Below are positions 20,233-29,512 of a stretch of DNA of 64,000 nt, in pieces (positions within the stretch are counted from its first letter, which is position 1; each line of letters starts with the position of its first letter). This stretch comes from Schauerella fraxinea. Lineage in GTDB: Bacteria > Pseudomonadota > Gammaproteobacteria > Burkholderiales > Burkholderiaceae_B. A program made the position numbers and the translations under genes. The stretch lies in the NCBI GenBank assembly GCA_030849965.1, contig JAVDKL010000001.1:2152554-2216553 (forward strand), given 5' to 3'. The notes below the pieces were generated by a model. It did no database searches, was not told the origin of the DNA, and was given only the letters and a program-made list of their open reading frames with translations.

Positions 20233-21015
20233 ATGCGCGTCATCTCCGCCAATCTGAACGGCATCCGTTCAGCCGTGAATAAAGGTTTTCTGCCCTGGCT
20301 CGCCCAGCAGAATGCGGACTTCGTCTGCCTGCAAGAACTCAAGGCTCAGGCCGCCGACATGACGGCCGAGATGCTCAATCCCGACGGCTGCTACGGTTAT
20401 TTTCACTATGCCGAGAAAAAGGGCTATAGCGGCGTGGGCATCATCGCCCGCAAGCAGCCCTTGCAAGTGATCGAAGGATTGGGCATTCCCGAGATCGACG
20501 CCGAAGGCCGGTATATCGAACTGGTCTACGACAAGCTGTCGGTCATCTCGCTGTATTTACCTTCCGGCTCGAGCGGCGATCACCGCCAGTCGGCGAAGTT
20601 CGTGTTCATGGAGCACTTCTTCGCGCACTTGATCGACCTGGCCCGTCGCGGACGCGAGGTCATTCTGTGCGGCGACTGGAATATCGCGCACAAGGAAATC
20701 GATCTGAAGAATTGGAAAGGCAACCTCAAGAACAGCGGCTTCCTGCCTGAAGAACGTGCCTGGTTGACGCGCGTGTTCGACGAACTGGCCTGGGTGGATG
20801 TGTATCGCCGCCTCCATCCGGAGACCACGGGCGACGCCTACACCTGGTGGAGCAACCGTGGGCAGGCGCGCGCCAATAATGTGGGATGGCGTATCGATTA
20901 CCAGATCGCCACGGCCAACATTGCCGCCACGGCGACCGCTGCATCGATCTACAAAACCGACCGCTTCAGCGACCACGCGCCGCTGTCGATCGACTACGAC
21001 TACACCGCGGTGTAA
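20233..21015 (+). CDS. xthA: Exodeoxyribonuclease III / AP endonuclease
   Basis: Base-excision repair AP endonuclease and 3' exonuclease. 260 residues. Active-site landmarks of the EEP family: Glu in LQELKAQ near 36, [14 protein letters not shown] (Asp/Asn pair), YTWWSNRG...WRIDYQI, and the catalytic Asp-His in SDHAPLSID near the C-terminus. More like the ExoA/Xth-2 subgroup than E. coli XthA. Confidence 0.95.
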   Translation: MRVISANLNGIRSAVNKGFLPWLAQQNADFVCLQELKAQAADMTAEMLNPDGCYGYFHYAEKKGYSGVGIIARKQPLQVIEGLGIPEIDAEGRYIELVYDKLSVISLYLPSGSSGDHRQSAKFVFMEHFFAHLIDLARRGREVILCGDWNIAHKEIDLKNWKGNLKNSGFLPEERAWLTRVFDELAWVDVYRRLHPETTGDAYTWWSNRGQARANNVGWRIDYQIATANIAATATAASIYKTDRFSDHAPLSIDYDYTAV

Positions 21016-21033
21016 ACGCGCGCCTCGTACTCG

Positions 21034-21052
21034 GCCGCTTCTGCGAAGCGGC
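21034..21052. terminator. Hairpin between xthA and ampG
   Basis: GCCGCTTC (21034-21041), loop TGC, GAAGCGGC (21045-21052): a perfect 8-bp stem in the 70-base converging spacer. No T-run; probable bidirectional transcription end point by position. Confidence 0.5.
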
Positions 21053-21085
21053 AGTCCGGCGCCATGCATGCTCAAAGCGTGATGG

Positions 21086-22384
21086 CTACTGGCGGTCCAG
21101 CGCTTCGATATCGCGCCGTCGCAGCCACAACAACACCAGCCCCGGCACGGCGATCAGCACGGTGAGCAAGAAGAACACCGGCCACCCGAACGACTCTACC
21201 AGCACCGGCGTCAACGGCCCGGCCAGATACGTTCGACCCACGGCCGAAAGCGCCGACAGCAGCGCAAACTGCGTGGCCGAAAACTGCCCCGCGCACAACG
21301 CCATCAACAACGCCACGAACGCCGCGGTGCCCAGCCCGCCGCACACGTTTTCAATGCCGACGCCCAGCGCCATGAGCGCGATGCTCTTGGGGCTGATCGC
21401 AATCAGCCAATACGCCAGATTCGACACCGCCTGCAGCACGCCAAACCACAGCAGCGATTTGTAGAGCCCCAAGCGCGCCATCAATGTGCCGCCGGCCAAC
21501 GCGCCGAAAATCGTGGCGGTGAGCCCGAGCACCTTGTTGACGGTACCCACCTCTGTGGCCGAAAAGCCCGCGCCGCGAATCAGGAACGTGGTGGACAAGG
21601 CGCCCGCAAACGCATCGCCCAGCTTATAAAACACGATCAGCGCCAGGATGGTGAGCGCATCGCCGCGGCTGAAAAAATCCTTGAAGGGTTCGATCACGGC
21701 GCGCGCAAGCGAACGCGGCTGCCGCGCCGGCGCCTCGGGTTCGGGCGCCAACAGCGTGGCGATGGCGCACAAGGCCATCAACCCACCCATCATCACGTAG
21801 GTATAGCCCCACCCCAGCCAGCGATCGGCAATCACCAACGCCAGACCGCCAGACACGACCATTGCCAGCCGGTAACCCAGCGTGCGAATCGCCGCCCCCG
21901 CACCGCGCTCTTCCGGGCGCAGCACATCGCTGCAATAGGCGTCGAACGCAATATCCTGCGTGGCCGACAAGAACGCCACGGCCACTGCGAGCAGCGCCAG
22001 CGTAAAAAGTGCATCGGAGGGTGAGAACGCGCCCATCACCATGATGCCCACAGACAGCAGCAATTGCGTGATGAGCATCCAGCCGCGCCGGCGGCCCAGC
22101 AAAGGCGGCACGTAGCGGTCGATCAGCGGTGCCCACAGAAACTTGAGCGTATAGGCCGATCCGACGAGCGTCAGAAAGCCGATTTCCTGCAGCGACACCC
22201 CATCCAGGGTGGCCCAGGCTTGCAGTGCCCCGCCGGTCAACGCCAGCGGCAACCCGCTCGCAAAACCCAACACCAGCAACGGCGCGACGCGTGCGCCGAA
22301 ATAAATACGATATGCCGAAGCGATGGGCCTGCTCCCGAAAATCAGACAGTGGCGAAGCGGTAGGCCGCCAACGTGCTGCGCCAT
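21086..22384 (-). CDS. ampG: Muropeptide permease AmpG-like MFS transporter
   Basis: Imports GlcNAc-anhydro-muropeptides for wall recycling. Core residues begin RIYFGARVAPLLVLGFASGLPLALTGGALQAW, an AmpG hallmark, and about 12-14 hydrophobic segments follow. The motif FLSATQDIAFDAY is also AmpG-typical. The start is uncertain: ATG 22384 (432 aa) would overlap metW by 43 bases, while no ATG, GTG or TTG lies between the metW stop and the first conserved residue. Wall recycling fits the elongasome genes nearby, but the neighbouring metW is probably coincidental. Confidence 0.88.
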   Translation of the reverse strand: MAQHVGGLPLRHCLIFGSRPIASAYRIYFGARVAPLLVLGFASGLPLALTGGALQAWATLDGVSLQEIGFLTLVGSAYTLKFLWAPLIDRYVPPLLGRRRGWMLITQLLLSVGIMVMGAFSPSDALFTLALLAVAVAFLSATQDIAFDAYCSDVLRPEERGAGAAIRTLGYRLAMVVSGGLALVIADRWLGWGYTYVMMGGLMALCAIATLLAPEPEAPARQPRSLARAVIEPFKDFFSRGDALTILALIVFYKLGDAFAGALSTTFLIRGAGFSATEVGTVNKVLGLTATIFGALAGGTLMARLGLYKSLLWFGVLQAVSNLAYWLIAISPKSIALMALGVGIENVCGGLGTAAFVALLMALCAGQFSATQFALLSALSAVGRTYLAGPLTPVLVESFGWPVFFLLTVLIAVPGLVLLWLRRRDIEALDRQ

Positions 22385-22968
22385 TGCGGCAGCACGCGAA
22401 CTTCGCGATCGTACTTGAACGTCGCGCGTTCGAGGATGCGGAACCCCAGATCCTGAGCCAACGCCTCGAAATCGTGCAACGTGCACAAGTGGATGTTAGG
22501 CGTGTTGTACCACTGATAAGGCATCTGCTTGCTGACCGGCATCCGGCCGCGCAAGATCGACCACCCATGGGGCCAATAACCGAAGTTGGGAAACGACACG
22601 ATGCCGAAATCCGCCACCCGCGCCATCTCGCGCAGGATGTGCTCGGTGCGGTGCATCGACTGCAACGTTTGCGACAGGACAACCGTGTCGAACTGCTTAT
22701 CGTCGAACAACGCTAGGCCGTCTTCCAGGTTTTGCTGAATGACTTGCACCCCGCGCCGCACGCACTGAATGACATGCGCATCGTCGATTTCCACGCCCGC
22801 GCCCAGTACCTGCCGATCGTCGCGCAGCGACGCCAGCAGCTCGCCGTCGCCGCAGCCCAGATCCAGCACCCGGCTTCCCGGCGCCACCCATCCGGCGATC
22901 CGCGCCAGATCCGGTCGCAACCCGCCTGACCCGTTCGTCATAGCGTCTCCCATGCGCTGGCTCGTCAT
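22342..22968 (-). CDS. metW: Methionine biosynthesis protein MetW
   Basis: Class I methyltransferase-like protein that pairs with MetX in many Proteobacteria and supports homoserine acylation; its exact role is less settled. 208 residues. The SAM-binding loop [12 protein letters not shown] is followed by [10 protein letters not shown] and the MetW-specific [11 protein letters not shown] segment. It overlaps metX by 4 bases (ATGA) and is in the same SAM-responsive operon. Confidence 0.94.
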   Translation of the reverse strand: MTSQRMGDAMTNGSGGLRPDLARIAGWVAPGSRVLDLGCGDGELLASLRDDRQVLGAGVEIDDAHVIQCVRRGVQVIQQNLEDGLALFDDKQFDTVVLSQTLQSMHRTEHILREMARVADFGIVSFPNFGYWPHGWSILRGRMPVSKQMPYQWYNTPNIHLCTLHDFEALAQDLGFRILERATFKYDREVRVLPQWRSTLAAYRFATV

Positions 22969-24209
22969 GGACGTTCCCGCCCATTTTCATCCAGCGGCAA
23001 TAAATCCATCTCTTCGGCGATGCGATCGAAATAACCACGCACCACCGCCATGTAGCGTTCGTCGTCCAGCAGGAAAGCATCGTGCCCGTGAGGCGCATTG
23101 ATTTCGGCGTACGTGACCGGTCGGCCGCTCTTGAGCAACGCACGCACCATTTCGCGCGAGCGCTCCGGCGGAAAGCGCCAATCGGTCGTGAACGACACCA
23201 GCAGGAAATCGGCTTGCGCAGGCGCCAATGCCACCGCCAGATCGCCATTGGTCGCGCGGGCCGGATCGAAATAATCGAGTGCACGCGTGATCAGCAAATA
23301 GGTATTGGCATCGAAGTAACGCGAGAACTTTTCGCCCTGATAGCGCAGGTACGACTCGACTTCGAACTCGACGTCATAGCCATACCGGTATTCACCGTCG
23401 GCCGCCGCGTCGCGCTGCGTGCGCCCGAACTTGGTGGCCATATCGTCGTCGGATTGATACGTGATGTGGCCGATCATCCGCGCGACCGACAGCCCGCGGC
23501 GCGGCACCGTTTCGTGGGCGTAGTAATCGCCGCCATGAAAATCCGGGTCGGTGATGATCGCGCGCCGCGCCACTTCGTTAAAGCCAATGTTTTGGGCCGA
23601 CAGGCGTGGCGTGCTGGCGATGACCACGCAGTGCGCCACTCGCTCGGGCAACGCGATTGCCCAGCTCAGGGCCTGCATACCGCCCAGCGAGCCGCCCATG
23701 ACGGCGGCAAACCGGTCGATGCCGAAGTGATCGGCCACGCGGGCTTGCGCATGGACCCAGTCTTCAACGGTCAGCACCGGAAAGGCCGCGCCCCAGGGCT
23801 TGCCCGTTTCGGGATTGATGCTGGCCGGTCCGGTGGAGCCGAAGCACGACCCCAGATTATTGATGCCGATCACGAAAAAACGCCGGGTATCGAGTGGCTT
23901 GCCGGGGCCCACCATGTTGTCCCACCAGCCGATATCCTTGGGATTATCGGCGGCCACCCCCGCCACATGATGCGAGGCATTGAGGGCATGGCAAATGAGC
24001 ACGGCATTGTCGCGGCGCGCGTTGAGCGTGCCATAGGTTTCGACGGCGAGCTCGTAGGCATCCAGGCTTTGACCATTGGCCAGCTTGAGCGGGACGTCGA
24101 ACGACAGGAATTGAGCGTTTACGACACCGACGGAACCGGGATCAGCGGCTGTGGGTGTGTGTGCGGCAACGGCGGATACGCCGGTGGCGCGCAAGGGATT
24201 TGCGGTCAT
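22965..24209 (-). CDS. metX: Homoserine O-acyltransferase MetX
   Basis: Alpha/beta-hydrolase-fold enzyme acylating L-homoserine, the first committed step of methionine synthesis. 414 residues, somewhat longer than the average 380 because of a divergent N-terminal 25 residues. Nucleophile Ser lies in [10 protein letters not shown], and the catalytic His in [10 protein letters not shown] near the C-terminus. It is annotated as acetyltransferase in most genomes, but MetX proteins coupled with MetW often use succinyl-CoA; eye inspection does not decide. A SAM-II riboswitch lies immediately upstream. Confidence 0.95.
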   Translation of the reverse strand: MTANPLRATGVSAVAAHTPTAADPGSVGVVNAQFLSFDVPLKLANGQSLDAYELAVETYGTLNARRDNAVLICHALNASHHVAGVAADNPKDIGWWDNMVGPGKPLDTRRFFVIGINNLGSCFGSTGPASINPETGKPWGAAFPVLTVEDWVHAQARVADHFGIDRFAAVMGGSLGGMQALSWAIALPERVAHCVVIASTPRLSAQNIGFNEVARRAIITDPDFHGGDYYAHETVPRRGLSVARMIGHITYQSDDDMATKFGRTQRDAAADGEYRYGYDVEFEVESYLRYQGEKFSRYFDANTYLLITRALDYFDPARATNGDLAVALAPAQADFLLVSFTTDWRFPPERSREMVRALLKSGRPVTYAEINAPHGHDAFLLDDERYMAVVRGYFDRIAEEMDLLPLDENGRERP

Positions 24210-24215
24210 AACGGA

Positions 24216-24272
24216 CCTCTTTAGCTGGATTTATGAGGCGCCCGCAAGCGGATCAGTGCAAATCGGCGCCAT
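24216..24272 (-). ncRNA. SAM-II riboswitch upstream of metX
   Basis: On the minus strand the leader reads GGCGCC-GATTT ... TTGCGG-GGCGCC-like closing arm, then TCATAAATCCAGCTAAAGAGG, ending seven bases before the metX ATG. This matches the SAM-II H-type pseudoknot: P1 formed by 24265-24270 with 24237-24242, loop-1 GATTT (24264-24260) positioned to pair with AAATC, and the conserved GCTAAAGAGG (24225-24216) in which the GAGG is also the ribosome-binding site. SAM binding should hide that site and shut off metX-metW translation. The assignment rests on pattern memory of the family. Confidence 0.9.
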
Positions 24273-24306
24273 GACTAGGTCGATATTCTAGCACCCGGCA
24301 ATACGG

Positions 24307-25074
24307 TCATTCACCCGTATGCGGGCCGATGTACTCGTAGTGCGTGGTGTTGATGCGCGAGATGCGCCACTCGACCGGCCGTTGATGATACGAGTACGCG
24401 ACGCGATGCACCTCGAGCACCGCAAAGCCCGGTGCCACGTCCAGCCACACGGCATGCTGGAGGTCGGCATGCGCCACCGAGAGCCGTTCTTCCGTGGCGA
24501 TCACATTCACCTCGAAGGCATCCTGGTAGAAGTTGTATAGCGTGCTCGGTCGCGCCTTGAGCTGCGATTCGGTCAACCCGCGAAACAGGGAGTCGGGCAC
24601 CACCACGCTATCCACCAGCACCACATCGCCGTGCAGCGACAGCAGATTGCAGAACTCAAACACCATCTCGTCCGGACCGAGTTGCAGAGCGTCGCGCGCG
24701 GCCGGCGACGCGCGTACGCGGCGAAACGTCAGCAGCGCGTTCGTGGGATAAGCCTTCTGGCCGTCCTTGCGCTGCAAACGGAAGTAGCGAAAAAAATGCG
24801 AGTTGCGCTTGTGTGCGGCCACAAATGTGCCGCGCCCCTGCTGCCGCGTGAGAATGCCGTCCGCCACCATATCGTCGATGGCCTTGCGCAGCGTGCCGAT
24901 CGCCACGCCAAACCGGCTGGCGAGCACTTTTTCTGGCGGCAACGCATCGCCCTGCTTCCACTCACCCTGAGCGAGCGCGGACAGCATGGCATCTTTGATT
25001 TGCCGGTACAGCGGACCCTGCGCGCCAGCCGCGGGAACGTCCGCGCCGGTGACGTGCGCGTCGGTGTCTTTCAT
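24307..25074 (-). CDS. GntR-family transcriptional regulator, HutC/UTRA type
   Basis: DNA-binding repressor-type protein. ATG 25074, with GAGA upstream, gives 255 residues. The N-terminal winged helix spans about 20-90 (PLYRQIKDAMLSALAQGEW, then FGVAIGTLRKAIDDMVADG and QQGRGTFVA). A UTRA ligand-binding domain follows (about 110-250, with SVVVPDSLFRGL and AVLEVHRVAYS). The neighbouring AEC permease gene in the same direction is a plausible target, but the ligand is unknown. Confidence 0.9.
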   Translation of the reverse strand: MKDTDAHVTGADVPAAGAQGPLYRQIKDAMLSALAQGEWKQGDALPPEKVLASRFGVAIGTLRKAIDDMVADGILTRQQGRGTFVAAHKRNSHFFRYFRLQRKDGQKAYPTNALLTFRRVRASPAARDALQLGPDEMVFEFCNLLSLHGDVVLVDSVVVPDSLFRGLTESQLKARPSTLYNFYQDAFEVNVIATEERLSVAHADLQHAVWLDVAPGFAVLEVHRVAYSYHQRPVEWRISRINTTHYEYIGPHTGE

Positions 25075-25127
25075 CGTAGTTCTCGAACCCTCAATGTCAT
25101 AGTAAGTCGCCCTCGGCCCCGGGGACG

Positions 25128-26020
25128 TCAGGGCGTGGTGCTCCAGATCAGGAACGGCAACAACACAACATACAGCACGGTGGACACCATCACAGCGCCC
25201 GCCGCCACGTCGTGCTGATCGGTGTAGCGGCGAATGTACATATAGCTCACCACGGCGCACGGCATTGTCATCTGCATGGCCAAGGCGCCGTTGAGCTGCG
25301 GCGACAACGGCAGAAAAGCCACCATCACGTAACCCACGAACAGGCCCACCGATAGCCGGATCGTTCCCACCACTGGCCGGTACGCAAGCTGTTGGTGGGA
25401 ATCAGTGCCAGGGCATGCCCGAGGCTGATCAACATCAACGGCACGGTGACCGCGCCCAGGATGCGGGTCATGTCGAGCAACCATATCGGAACGTCCACCC
25501 CCGTCAGACGCACAAGCGCGGCCGCCAGACATGCCAGCAGAATCGGACTTTTCCACGCCCCTGCGGCGTGCGCGCCGGGTAGCGAGCGCACCCCCAGGGT
25601 GTGCATCAGAAATGAGCTGACGGCGAAGAACGCAATCGAGGCCGAAAGCCCCTCGTCGCCGAACACCATCTGGGTGAGCGGCAGCCCCAGGTTGCCGGCA
25701 TTGGGAAATGCCGCCAACAGCAACAGTTTGCGCACCGGCATGCCGAGACACTTGAGTATCAGCACGGAGATCGCCGCCCCGAGCGCGAGGGCGCCGACGG
25801 TCGACCCCACAATCAGCAGCAGGGTTTCGGACGGTAGATCCGTCGTCACCAACGTATGAAACACGAGTGCCGGCGTGGTGACCGACGTCACGAGCACCGT
25901 GATGAACGAGCCGGCAAACGGATAGTCGCGTTTGGCCCACACCACGCCGATGCCGACGATGCCGATCAACGGCGCCAACATGGCGAACGCCGAACTGTAG
26001 AGCCCAAAGAACGCCATCAT
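25128..26020 (-). pseudogene. AEC-family permease, frameshifted
   Basis: Auxin-efflux-carrier-type transporter, normally about 300 residues with ten membrane segments. Reading from ATG 26020 (GGGGG upstream), the protein runs MMAFFGLYSSAFAMLAPLIG ... LMLISLGHALALIPTNSL and then loses its frame. The rest of the family (YRPVVGTIRLSVGLFVGY ... LPFLIWSTTP) continues in the frame one base earlier to a stop at 25128. Restoring one base near 25383 joins both halves into an intact protein. It is either a real single-base deletion, making a broken gene, or a sequencing error. Confidence 0.85.
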
Positions 26021-26182
26021 CGCGCGCCCCCGCACAAACCGATGGCAACCGCCATGATGCGCGCCGCGTTCGGCCCGCCAATTCGCACGCGCATCGATAC
26101 GGGCCTATTTGCCGCAGTGGCGTCATGATGGGCTGCGCGATCGAAAACGCGAACGTCACCGGTTTCAAGAAGGAAAAAAGTC

Positions 26183-26401
26183 ATGCGGTCTATCAAACCC
26201 TTATCGCCACGCGAAGCGGCCTGTCTGTATTGGGTGGCCTTGGGAAAAACCAGTTGGGAAACGGCGCGCATCCTGGAATTGAGCGAACGCACGGTCAATT
26301 TCCATTTGGGCAACGCCCGCGCGAAACTCGGCGCCACCACGCGCACCGCCGCCGTCGCGATGGCTTTACGGCAAGGTTCGCTCAATGCCCTCACCGCTTG
26401 A
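26183..26401 (+). CDS. Small LuxR-type HTH protein (GerE domain only)
   Basis: 72 residues made up almost entirely of a LuxR C-terminal DNA-binding domain: LSPREAACLYWVALGKTSWE, then the recognition helix ELSERTVNFHLGNARAKL, and a tail resembling quorum-sensing regulators. AAGGA lies 8 bases before the ATG. No receiver or autoinducer domain is present or recognisable upstream, so it is either a genuine stand-alone HTH protein or a truncated LuxR relic. Its 3' end overlaps the converging lipoprotein gene by 11 bases. Confidence 0.75.
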   Translation: MRSIKPLSPREAACLYWVALGKTSWETARILELSERTVNFHLGNARAKLGATTRTAAVAMALRQGSLNALTA

Positions 26402-26936
26402 TCGACGCGCCGCGCACGAACTCCGCGGCGTGCTCGGGCGTGAGGCTCTCGGCCGTGCCCATCGCCACCACTTCGATCAGTGCCCGGTCGGTCACCCACA
26501 CCCGCGCCAGCAGCCACGGCGGTGCCCGTCCGGCGACGCCGGTTTTACCTGTGATGCGAATGTCCTCGCCAAAGGCCGGCAATGGCTGGGGCGCCTCGAC
26601 GCCCACATTGGCGTACAAGGATCGGACCAGTGTTTCGCCCAGCTGGCGCGGCATGCCCGGGGCTCCTTGCGCGGCCGGCGGCAGTGGCGCGTATCCCACG
26701 GCAAACAAGGCTTCACCCACAGTGGCCGTCGTCAGCGAAAACGTAATCTTGTGGTCGCCCAAAGGCAGGTCGCGCGACTCGGTGCTGGCCCGAGCGGGAA
26801 AAATCGCCTGCACCTGACCATCGGCGACCGTCAGTTCGCGCCAGTTGTAATCGGGCGAGCAGGCGGACAACAGGGCGGCAAGCGGCAAAACCGCGCCACA
26901 AAGCGCACGGCGCCACGAGAAAGAGAGACCGGACAA
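26391..26936 (-). CDS. Putative lipoprotein of unknown function
   Basis: 181 residues. The signal peptide ends with lipobox LLSAC (Cys near residue 26), predicting an outer- or inner-membrane lipoprotein. The remaining domain (TVADGQVQAIFPARASTES ... RVWVTDRALIEVVAMGT) is a small beta-rich domain not assigned to a named family here. It overlaps the converging HTH gene by 11 bases at the 3' end. Confidence 0.75.
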   Translation of the reverse strand: MSGLSFSWRRALCGAVLPLAALLSACSPDYNWRELTVADGQVQAIFPARASTESRDLPLGDHKITFSLTTATVGEALFAVGYAPLPPAAQGAPGMPRQLGETLVRSLYANVGVEAPQPLPAFGEDIRITGKTGVAGRAPPWLLARVWVTDRALIEVVAMGTAESLTPEHAAEFVRGASIKR

Positions 26937-27137
26937 CGGCGTAAATTCCAGCGAAAGCGATCGGATCGTATTGATCCCAAACGGAATTGTCGCTTATTTC
27001 AGTGGTAAAGCCCATATTTCCAGCGTTGCGATCGACCGGATATCATGACCCTGCGCCGCGCAAGGTCGCGCCAGCGGATCGTCGCAACACCACGTAAAAT
27101 CCTCGCCTCGACTTTTCACCCTACAGATAACGCCACC

Positions 27138-28733
27138 GTGACCGATTCATTTCACAGCCGACTAGCCCGCCTGGATCGCCGCCGCGACCTGCTTACGCAG
27201 ACGTTGCGCGGCATCGAAAAAGAAGGCTTACGCGTTGACGCGAGCGGCGTGCTGGCCAAGACGCCACACCCCGCCAGCCTGGGTTCGGCGCTCACGAACG
27301 AAAAAATCACCACCGATTATTCGGAGGCGTTGCTGGAATTGATTACCGGCACGCATGCCGGCGTGGATGCGCTGCTCGACGAACTGCGCGACACGCACCG
27401 CTATGTATACGGCAAGCTCGGGCGCGAATTGATCTGGAATCAATCGATGCCGGCGCAATTGCCTCCCGAGGCCGAAATTCCCATCGCCTGGTATGGCACG
27501 TCCAATACCGGCATGCTCAAGCACGTCTACCGGCGTGGCCTGGCCGAACGCTACGGCAAACGCATGCAGTGCATTGCGGGCCTGCACTACAACTTCTCGT
27601 TGCCGGATGCCATCTGGAGCGAGCTGGGCGTACCGGGCGATACGCTGCAGGATCAACGGTCGGCCGGCTACATCGCGCTCATCCGCAATTTCACGCGCTA
27701 TGCGTGGTTGCTGATGTATCTGTTCGGCGCGGCGCCTGCGCTGGACCGCCGCTTCCTTGACGGCGACGGTGGCCTTCAAACCTTCGATGCCGATACGCTT
27801 TACCTGCCCTACGCCACCAGCTTGCGCATGAGCGATCTGGGTTATCAAAGCGAGGCACAGTCGCAGCTCAAGCTTTGCTACAACGATCTCGAGACGTTCC
27901 TGGGCCGCATCTACGGCGCCGTCACGCAGCCCTGGCCCGAATACGAAGCCATCGGCACGCACCGCGATGGCGAGTGGATACAGCTCAACACCAACGTGCT
28001 GCAGATCGAAAACGAGTACTACTCGATCATCCGTCCCAAACGCGCGACGGGCCGCTGCGAACGTCCCGTCACGGCCATGGCCGAGCGAGGCGTGCAGTAC
28101 ATCGAGGTGCGTTGCCTGGACATCGATCCCCACGAGGCGATCGGCGTTGCCGCCGACACCAGCCTGTTCGTCGACGCGTTCCTGTTGTATTGCGCCACGG
28201 CCGACAGCCCCTTGTTTCCCGAGAACGGATACTGCACGCGCAGCGAAGACAACTTCGCGACCATCGTCAAGGCTGGCCGCAAGCCCGGCCTCACGCTCGA
28301 TCGCGACGGCGAGACGGTCACGCGCGAAGCGTGGGCCGCCGACCTGCTCGACGGCATTGCCGCCTGTGCCGACGTGCTCGATCGCGCTTATGGCGGCGAT
28401 CGTTATGCGCAAGCCGTTGCCGCCCAACACATCAAAGTCGACAACCCCGACGCCACGCCCTCGGCACGCGTGCTGGCCGGCATGCGAGAAAGTGGCTTGT
28501 CGTTTACCGCCTATACCCTGGCGCAAAGCCAGGCGCATGCCGATACGCTGCGCCAGGTGCCGCTTTCGGGCGCTCTACTTGCTGAATATGAGGCCGGCGT
28601 TGCGGCGTCGATCGAGGCCCAACGCAAGTTGGAAGCCTGCGACGACATCGATTTCGACACCTACGTCGCCCGCTATCGCGAAGCGCTCAAAACGCCGCCT
28701 GGCTTCGTTCGGGCGTCGTCCACGCTGGCTTGA
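27138..28733 (+). CDS. gshA: Glutamate-cysteine ligase GshA
   Basis: First step of glutathione synthesis. GTG 27138 gives 531 residues (E. coli 518), aligning with the family N-terminus (RLDRRRDLLTQTLRGIEKEGLRV); an ATG at 27045 would add 31 residues with no family match. Conserved features include KITTDYSEALLELIT near 58-72, GLHYNFSLPD, and the acidic glutamate/ATP site YIEVRCLDIDPHEA. The ribosome-binding site before the GTG is weak, so the start is moderately certain. Confidence 0.93.
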   Translation: MTDSFHSRLARLDRRRDLLTQTLRGIEKEGLRVDASGVLAKTPHPASLGSALTNEKITTDYSEALLELITGTHAGVDALLDELRDTHRYVYGKLGRELIWNQSMPAQLPPEAEIPIAWYGTSNTGMLKHVYRRGLAERYGKRMQCIAGLHYNFSLPDAIWSELGVPGDTLQDQRSAGYIALIRNFTRYAWLLMYLFGAAPALDRRFLDGDGGLQTFDADTLYLPYATSLRMSDLGYQSEAQSQLKLCYNDLETFLGRIYGAVTQPWPEYEAIGTHRDGEWIQLNTNVLQIENEYYSIIRPKRATGRCERPVTAMAERGVQYIEVRCLDIDPHEAIGVAADTSLFVDAFLLYCATADSPLFPENGYCTRSEDNFATIVKAGRKPGLTLDRDGETVTREAWAADLLDGIAACADVLDRAYGGDRYAQAVAAQHIKVDNPDATPSARVLAGMRESGLSFTAYTLAQSQAHADTLRQVPLSGALLAEYEAGVAASIEAQRKLEACDDIDFDTYVARYREALKTPPGFVRASSTLA

Positions 28734-28768
28734 AGCGTCACCTCACCCGATCTGTTGGAGAACGAACC

Positions 28769-29296
28769 ATGCGCATTGCCCCTCTGCTTCTCGTCGCCGC
28801 CATGGCGGCACTGGTCACCGCCTGCGCCACCAAGCCGTCCACCGTCGCCACCGTTCCGAATGTCGACCTCAAGCGCTATGTGGGTAAGTGGTATGAGATT
28901 GCGCGGTTCCCGATGTTCTTCCAACGCAAATGCGTGGGCGATACCACGGCCGAGTACACCGCCAATCCCGATGGCACGATCAAGGTCGTGAATCGTTGCC
29001 GCACCGAAGACGGCACCTTCGACGAAGCCGACGGCACCGCTACCGTGGTGGCCGGCAGCAACAATGCCAAGCTCGAAGTGTCGTTCTTCAAACCCTTTAA
29101 GGGCGACTACTGGATCATCGGCCTCGATCCGCAGTACCGCTGGGCGGTCGTGGGCGCACCTGACCGCGATTATTTGTGGCTGCTGTCGCGCACGCCCACC
29201 CTCTCGGATGCCGACACGCAGAAGGCGCTCGACACCGCGCGCGCCCAAGGCTACACGTTCGAAAAGCTGGTCTATACGCCTCACGGCGCGCAATAA
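28769..29296 (+). CDS. blc: Bacterial lipocalin (Blc-like lipoprotein)
   Basis: Outer-membrane lipocalin that binds lipids or other hydrophobic molecules under stress. ATG 28769 has TTGGAG 8 bases upstream; 175 residues. Lipobox LVTAC (Cys near 20), then the lipocalin motif VDLKRYVGKWYEIARFP, the second conserved region ending in GDYWIIGLDPQYRWAVVG, and LWLLSRTP. It begins 36 bases after gshA on the same strand and may be cotranscribed. Confidence 0.92.
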   Translation: MRIAPLLLVAAMAALVTACATKPSTVATVPNVDLKRYVGKWYEIARFPMFFQRKCVGDTTAEYTANPDGTIKVVNRCRTEDGTFDEADGTATVVAGSNNAKLEVSFFKPFKGDYWIIGLDPQYRWAVVGAPDRDYLWLLSRTPTLSDADTQKALDTARAQGYTFEKLVYTPHGAQ

Positions 29297-29512
29297 ATCG
29301 TTGTACAAGCGCTCCGGCGAGGCCAACGGGCACGCCGGATGCGCTATGCGTTGCGGGCGTCATACCCGGACGCAACGATAAGCGACAACTAGGCTCTGCG
29401 CCGCCTCCAACGTTCCTCGCATAACGCCCACAAGCACCACTGCATGTTCGCAGCGATTGCCGTCACCACACCAACCCTTGTGGCCGGCCTAGAGGATTTT
29501 GGAGAGACATCT

